Shown here one piece after another: positions 6,786 through 9,446 of a DNA stretch of 9,446 bases. The DNA lies in assembly GCA_947311265.1 (NCBI GenBank), contig CAMZKQ010000019.1, positions 1 through 9,446 on the forward strand, given 5' to 3'. Position numbers and translations under genes: made by a program. The notes below the pieces were generated by a model. It saw only the letters and a list, made by a program, of their open reading frames with translations. It did not search any database and had not been told where the DNA came from. Source of the stretch: an uncultured Chlorobiota bacterium. GTDB lineage: Bacteria; Bacteroidota; Bacteroidia; Bacteroidales; JAADGE01. Numbering within the stretch: the first letter of the stretch is position 1; each line of letters opens with the position of its first letter.

Positions 6786-8426
6786 ATGAAAGCATCAGAC
6801 CTATTTATAAAAGCACTCGAAAACGAAGGCGTAGAATATATATTCGGAATACCCGGAGAAGAAAACCTAGACTTCCTAGACTCTATGCGAGATTCGAGCA
6901 TAAAGCTAGTGCTAACAAGGCACGAGCAAGGGGCAGGATTTATGGCAGCCACCTACGGCAGGCTTACCGGAAAACCCGGAATTTGCCTTTCTACACTTGG
7001 CCCCGGAGCAACCAACTTTACCACCCCCGCAGCCTATGCACAGCTAGGGGCAATGCCCATGATGATGATTACAGGGCAAAAGCCAATAAAAAAATCGAAA
7101 CAAGGACGCTTCCAGATTGTTGATATTGTTGATTTACTCCGCCCGATAACCAAATATACACGCCAAATTGTAAACGGGAACAATATCCCGTCAATGGTAC
7201 GAGAGGCTTTTCGGCTCTCTATGGAAGAACGCCCCGGAGCAGTACACCTAGAACTCCCCGAAGATGTAGCCGCAGAAGCCACTAATGCCGAGCTTTTTAA
7301 AGTTGTAGGACACCGCCGACCAACCGCTACCATTACTGTTGCAAAAGAGGCCGCAAAGATGATTGAAAATGCAAAACGCCCACTTCTGCTCATCGGGGCA
7401 GGAGCAAACCGAAAAAGAACACGCAACGCATTATGGGCATTTGTAAACGAACTAGGCATACCATTTTTTAATACCCAAATGGGGAAAGGCGTAGTAGATG
7501 AACGACATGCCCTCTTCCTCGGAACAGCCGCACTATCCGACCACGACTACCTGCACTGTGCAATAAGCCGTGCCGACTTAATTATTAATGTGGGGCATGA
7601 CGTTATTGAAAAACCCCCTTTCTTTATGGAAAGAGGACGCACAAAAGTAATCCATGTGAACTTTTTCCCGGCACAAGTCGATGAGGTTTACTTCCCCCAA
7701 CTGAACGTGATTGGAGATATTGCCAGCTCGGTAGAGCTAATTACAAAACAAATCTCGAACAAAAAAAATTGGGATTTTACCTATTTCCATAGGATAAAAG
7801 AAGAAGTAGAAGAACATTTGGCAAAATATGCCAAAGATACACGCTTCCCTACTTTACCACAGCGGCTCGTGCATATTGTAAGAGAACAACTGCCAGAAAC
7901 TGGAATAGTTACCCTAGACAACGGGGTGTATAAAATTTGGTTTGCCCGAAATTTTAAATGCTACGAACCCAACACCTTGTTGCTAGACAACGCATTAGCA
8001 ACCATGGGAGCAGGTTTGCCTTCGGCAATTTGTGCCAAACTAATTAATCCCGAAAAGAAAGTCATCTCCGTTTGTGGCGATGGCGGATTTATGATGAACT
8101 CACAAGAGCTAGAAACCGCAGTACGCCTAAATTTAGACCTTGTGGTGATAATCCTAAACGACAGTTCTTACGGCATGATAAAGTGGAAACAAGAAGGCAC
8201 AGGGCTTGAAAATTTTGGCTTGGACTTTAAAAACCCAGATTTTGTAAAATACGCTGAAAGTTACGGCTGTTTTGGGCATCGCCCAAAAAATGATGCCGAC
8301 TTTGAGGCGACCTTATCAAAAAGCATTAACTCCAAAGGGGTTCATATTATCGACCTTTCGGTAGATTACTCCCTTAACCATTCTATATTAAATGTAGAGC
8401 TAAAAGAAAAAACGTGCATTTTATAA
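6786..8426 (+). CDS. Acetolactate synthase-type ThDP-dependent enzyme, large subunit
   Basis: The 546-residue product has the three-domain layout of the acetohydroxyacid synthase/pyruvate oxidase family. The N-terminal pyrimidine-binding domain (about 1-170) contains GIPGEEN at 21-27 and TRHEQGAGFMAATYGRLTGKPG with the catalytic-type Glu47. The central domain (about 185-335) includes LLLIGAGANRKR. The C-terminal pyrophosphate-binding domain holds GDGGFMMN from residue 431, with Asp432 and Asn458 as the expected magnesium ligands before DSSYGMIKWKQ. By family knowledge it condenses two pyruvates to acetolactate, or pyruvate with 2-ketobutyrate, for branched-chain amino acids or acetoin. It resembles stand-alone 'acetolactate synthase large subunit' proteins (PRK08322-like, from memory), and no small regulatory subunit or other ilv gene is adjacent, so a catabolic or different carboligase role is possible. 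Own promoter and repeat leader; convergent with kdsB. Confidence 0.88.
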   Translation: MKASDLFIKALENEGVEYIFGIPGEENLDFLDSMRDSSIKLVLTRHEQGAGFMAATYGRLTGKPGICLSTLGPGATNFTTPAAYAQLGAMPMMMITGQKPIKKSKQGRFQIVDIVDLLRPITKYTRQIVNGNNIPSMVREAFRLSMEERPGAVHLELPEDVAAEATNAELFKVVGHRRPTATITVAKEAAKMIENAKRPLLLIGAGANRKRTRNALWAFVNELGIPFFNTQMGKGVVDERHALFLGTAALSDHDYLHCAISRADLIINVGHDVIEKPPFFMERGRTKVIHVNFFPAQVDEVYFPQLNVIGDIASSVELITKQISNKKNWDFTYFHRIKEEVEEHLAKYAKDTRFPTLPQRLVHIVREQLPETGIVTLDNGVYKIWFARNFKCYEPNTLLLDNALATMGAGLPSAICAKLINPEKKVISVCGDGGFMMNSQELETAVRLNLDLVVIILNDSSYGMIKWKQEGTGLENFGLDFKNPDFVKYAESYGCFGHRPKNDADFEATLSKSINSKGVHIIDLSVDYSLNHSILNVELKEKTCIL

Positions 8427-8457
8427 CTATTTTTGCCTAAAAAATAAACCATTATTT

Positions 8458-8539
8458 AGTCGCCCTGTGAGTGGTTTTAATTGGCTGTTTTTTATGCCAC
8501 CAATTTTAATGATTTTACAAAGCAGTTCGCAGGGCGACT
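8458..8539. repeat. Imperfect 82-base inverted repeat between convergent genes
   Basis: The ends are perfect 10-base inverted copies, AGTCGCCCTG at 8458-8467 and CAGGGCGACT at 8530-8539, and pairing continues inward for several more bases with G-U pairs. A second inverted pair lies inside, AATTGG at 8479-8484 and CCAATT at 8500-8505. The arms are much more GC-rich than their surroundings. TTT flanks both ends, too short to claim a target duplication. It may be a bidirectional terminator for the convergent genes (only four T follow on plus), a structured RNA, or a small non-autonomous repeat element. Confidence 0.7.
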
Positions 8540-8552
8540 TTTGAAAGCTGGC

Positions 8553-9299
8553 TTATAAATACTTTTGAATAACAAAGGCCAAATCTTCTGGGGTATCAAC
8601 AGAATCACTTTCAAAAGTAGTGATTGCAGTTTGTATATTAAAGCCATTTTCGAGCCAGCGATTTTGCTCTAGTTGCTCTGCAAGTTCTACTGAGGAAGCA
8701 GGAAGTTGTGTTATTTCCCGTAAAATATCACACCGGTAGCCATACATTCCAATATGCTTAAAAAAGGAGTGAGCCTTGTGCCAGTAGCCCTTTTCCGTAT
8801 TTCGTACATAAGGGATTGGCGAGCGGCTAAAGTAAATAGCATCGCCATTTAATCGAATAACTACTTTTGGCTTATTGGGATTAAAAATTTCATTTTCGGC
8901 ATCAATTTTTTTTATAAGTGTAGCGATTTGTGTATTTTTATTTTTAAAACACATTTTTATTTCTTGCAACTGCTCGGGCTGAATAAAGGGTTCATCACCT
9001 TGAATATTTATAACAATATCAAATTTTAGCTTTGATTTTTTTTCAAAAATATCAAGTGCCTCCTTGCAACGGTCTGTACCACTTTTATGATTTTTATCCG
9101 TCATTACCGCATCTACACCAAAAGCAATTGCGGCCTCTAAAATGCGCTTATCATCTGTGGCAACAGTAACATAATCAAACACTAGGGCGGCTTGTTCGCA
9201 GACACGTTGTAGCATTGTTTTCTTGCCAATTTTGGCAAGTGGCTTGCCCGGGAAGCGGCTAGATGCGTATCGAGCGGGGATTATTGCAAGAAATTTCAT
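8553..9299 (-). CDS. kdsB: 3-deoxy-manno-octulosonate cytidylyltransferase (CMP-KDO synthetase)
   Basis: KdsB couples KDO to CMP from CTP, releasing pyrophosphate, to give the activated sugar used for the lipopolysaccharide inner core. The 248-residue length is standard. The N-terminus carries the nucleotide-binding IIPARYASSRFPGKPL at 6-21. Further signatures are SGTDRC at 73-78, INIQGDEPFI at 98-106 with Asp102 as expected metal ligand, SRSPIPYVR at 158-166, GMYGYR at 184-189, VELAEQLEQNRWLENG at 204-219 and VDTPEDL at 234-240 with Asp235. All expected motifs are present, so it should be active and cytoplasmic. It starts 15 bases after the stop of another minus-strand gene, suggesting co-transcription from a promoter outside the window. 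It implies that the organism makes KDO-containing lipopolysaccharide. Confidence 0.97.
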   Translation of the reverse strand: MKFLAIIPARYASSRFPGKPLAKIGKKTMLQRVCEQAALVFDYVTVATDDKRILEAAIAFGVDAVMTDKNHKSGTDRCKEALDIFEKKSKLKFDIVINIQGDEPFIQPEQLQEIKMCFKNKNTQIATLIKKIDAENEIFNPNKPKVVIRLNGDAIYFSRSPIPYVRNTEKGYWHKAHSFFKHIGMYGYRCDILREITQLPASSVELAEQLEQNRWLENGFNIQTAITTFESDSVDTPEDLAFVIQKYL

Positions 9300-9314
9300 A
9301 AGGTATTTATTTTT

Positions 9315-9446
9315 TTATTCAACAATAATTGTATCTGAAATAACACTACAGGCGGCAAAAAAGCCTAATGCACCGTTAGAAAAATTACCAGCTGTAGTGC
9401 CATGTTCGCCATCAAAAAAACCACCGCTCCAAGTGGTATCGTACAC
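9315..9446 (-). CDS. C-terminal end of an unidentified gene upstream of kdsB
   Basis: On the minus strand, the frame that enters at the window edge is open for 43 codons and ends at TAA (9315-9317). The peptide reads VYDTTWSGGFFDGEHGTTAG, then NFSNGALGFFAACSVISDTI and IVE. The glycine- and aromatic-rich pattern ending in GALGFF-A-SVISDTIIV looks like a beta-rich extracytoplasmic domain; it reminds me of the C-terminal end of DUF4249-type Bacteroidota lipoproteins, but this is a weak recollection from a short fragment. Only 15 bases separate it from kdsB, so the two are probably in one transcript. It is partial because the window ends here. Confidence 0.7.
   Translation of the reverse strand: MYDTTWSGGFFDGEHGTTAGNFSNGALGFFAACSVISDTIIVE

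Noticed and set aside
7034..7459. 141-codon minus-strand frame inside the acetolactate synthase gene
   Set aside because: It is the antisense shadow of a strongly conserved ThDP enzyme; its Ser/Arg/Ile-rich composition shows no domain of its own.

Overview
The window is AT-rich and looks like chromosomal DNA from a Bacteroidota bacterium, most likely a flavobacterium-like or related gliding lineage. The evidence is a GldB-type gliding lipoprotein, a TonB-dependent receptor with an N-terminal carboxypeptidase-regulatory-like domain, KDO activation for lipopolysaccharide, A-rich leaders without clear Shine-Dalgarno sites, and several matches to the Bacteroidota promoter pattern (TTTG, about 20 bp, TAnnTTTG). 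I see no rRNA, tRNA, CRISPR array, phage gene or transposase. No gene-free gap exceeds 300 bases.

Layout, left to right. The minus strand carries the N-terminal 553 codons of a TonB-dependent outer-membrane receptor, cut by the window edge, with its own promoter at 1706-1737. Upstream of it, also on minus, is a DUF2461 protein. Divergent from that, the plus strand carries a closely spaced run: dapD (lysine/diaminopimelate synthesis), a GT4 glycosyltransferase, and gldB. The gldB frame stops early, and its expected C-terminal tail continues in another frame at 5507-5602, so a one-base frameshift is likely. Convergent with gldB is a four-helix membrane protein of unknown function (5620-6042, minus). 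On plus follow a small secreted cysteine-containing protein with a strong terminator (6604-6641), then a stand-alone acetolactate-synthase-type ThDP enzyme with an unusual A/C-only repeat leader. An imperfect inverted repeat of 82 bases lies between that gene and the convergent kdsB. Upstream of kdsB, 15 bases away, is the C-terminal end of another minus-strand gene that leaves the window.

How the parts relate. Most genes are envelope-linked or housekeeping: dapD supplies meso-diaminopimelate and lysine, kdsB activates KDO for lipid A-core, the glycosyltransferase probably adds a sugar to a glycan or lipid, GldB belongs to surface gliding, and the receptor imports a ligand across the outer membrane. 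They do not form one obvious pathway, and I found no convincing new multi-gene system. The best leads are local: the broken gldB reading frame, an 11-bp homopolymer inside the receptor promoter spacer, the A/C repeat leader of the acetolactate synthase gene, and the inverted repeat near 8500.
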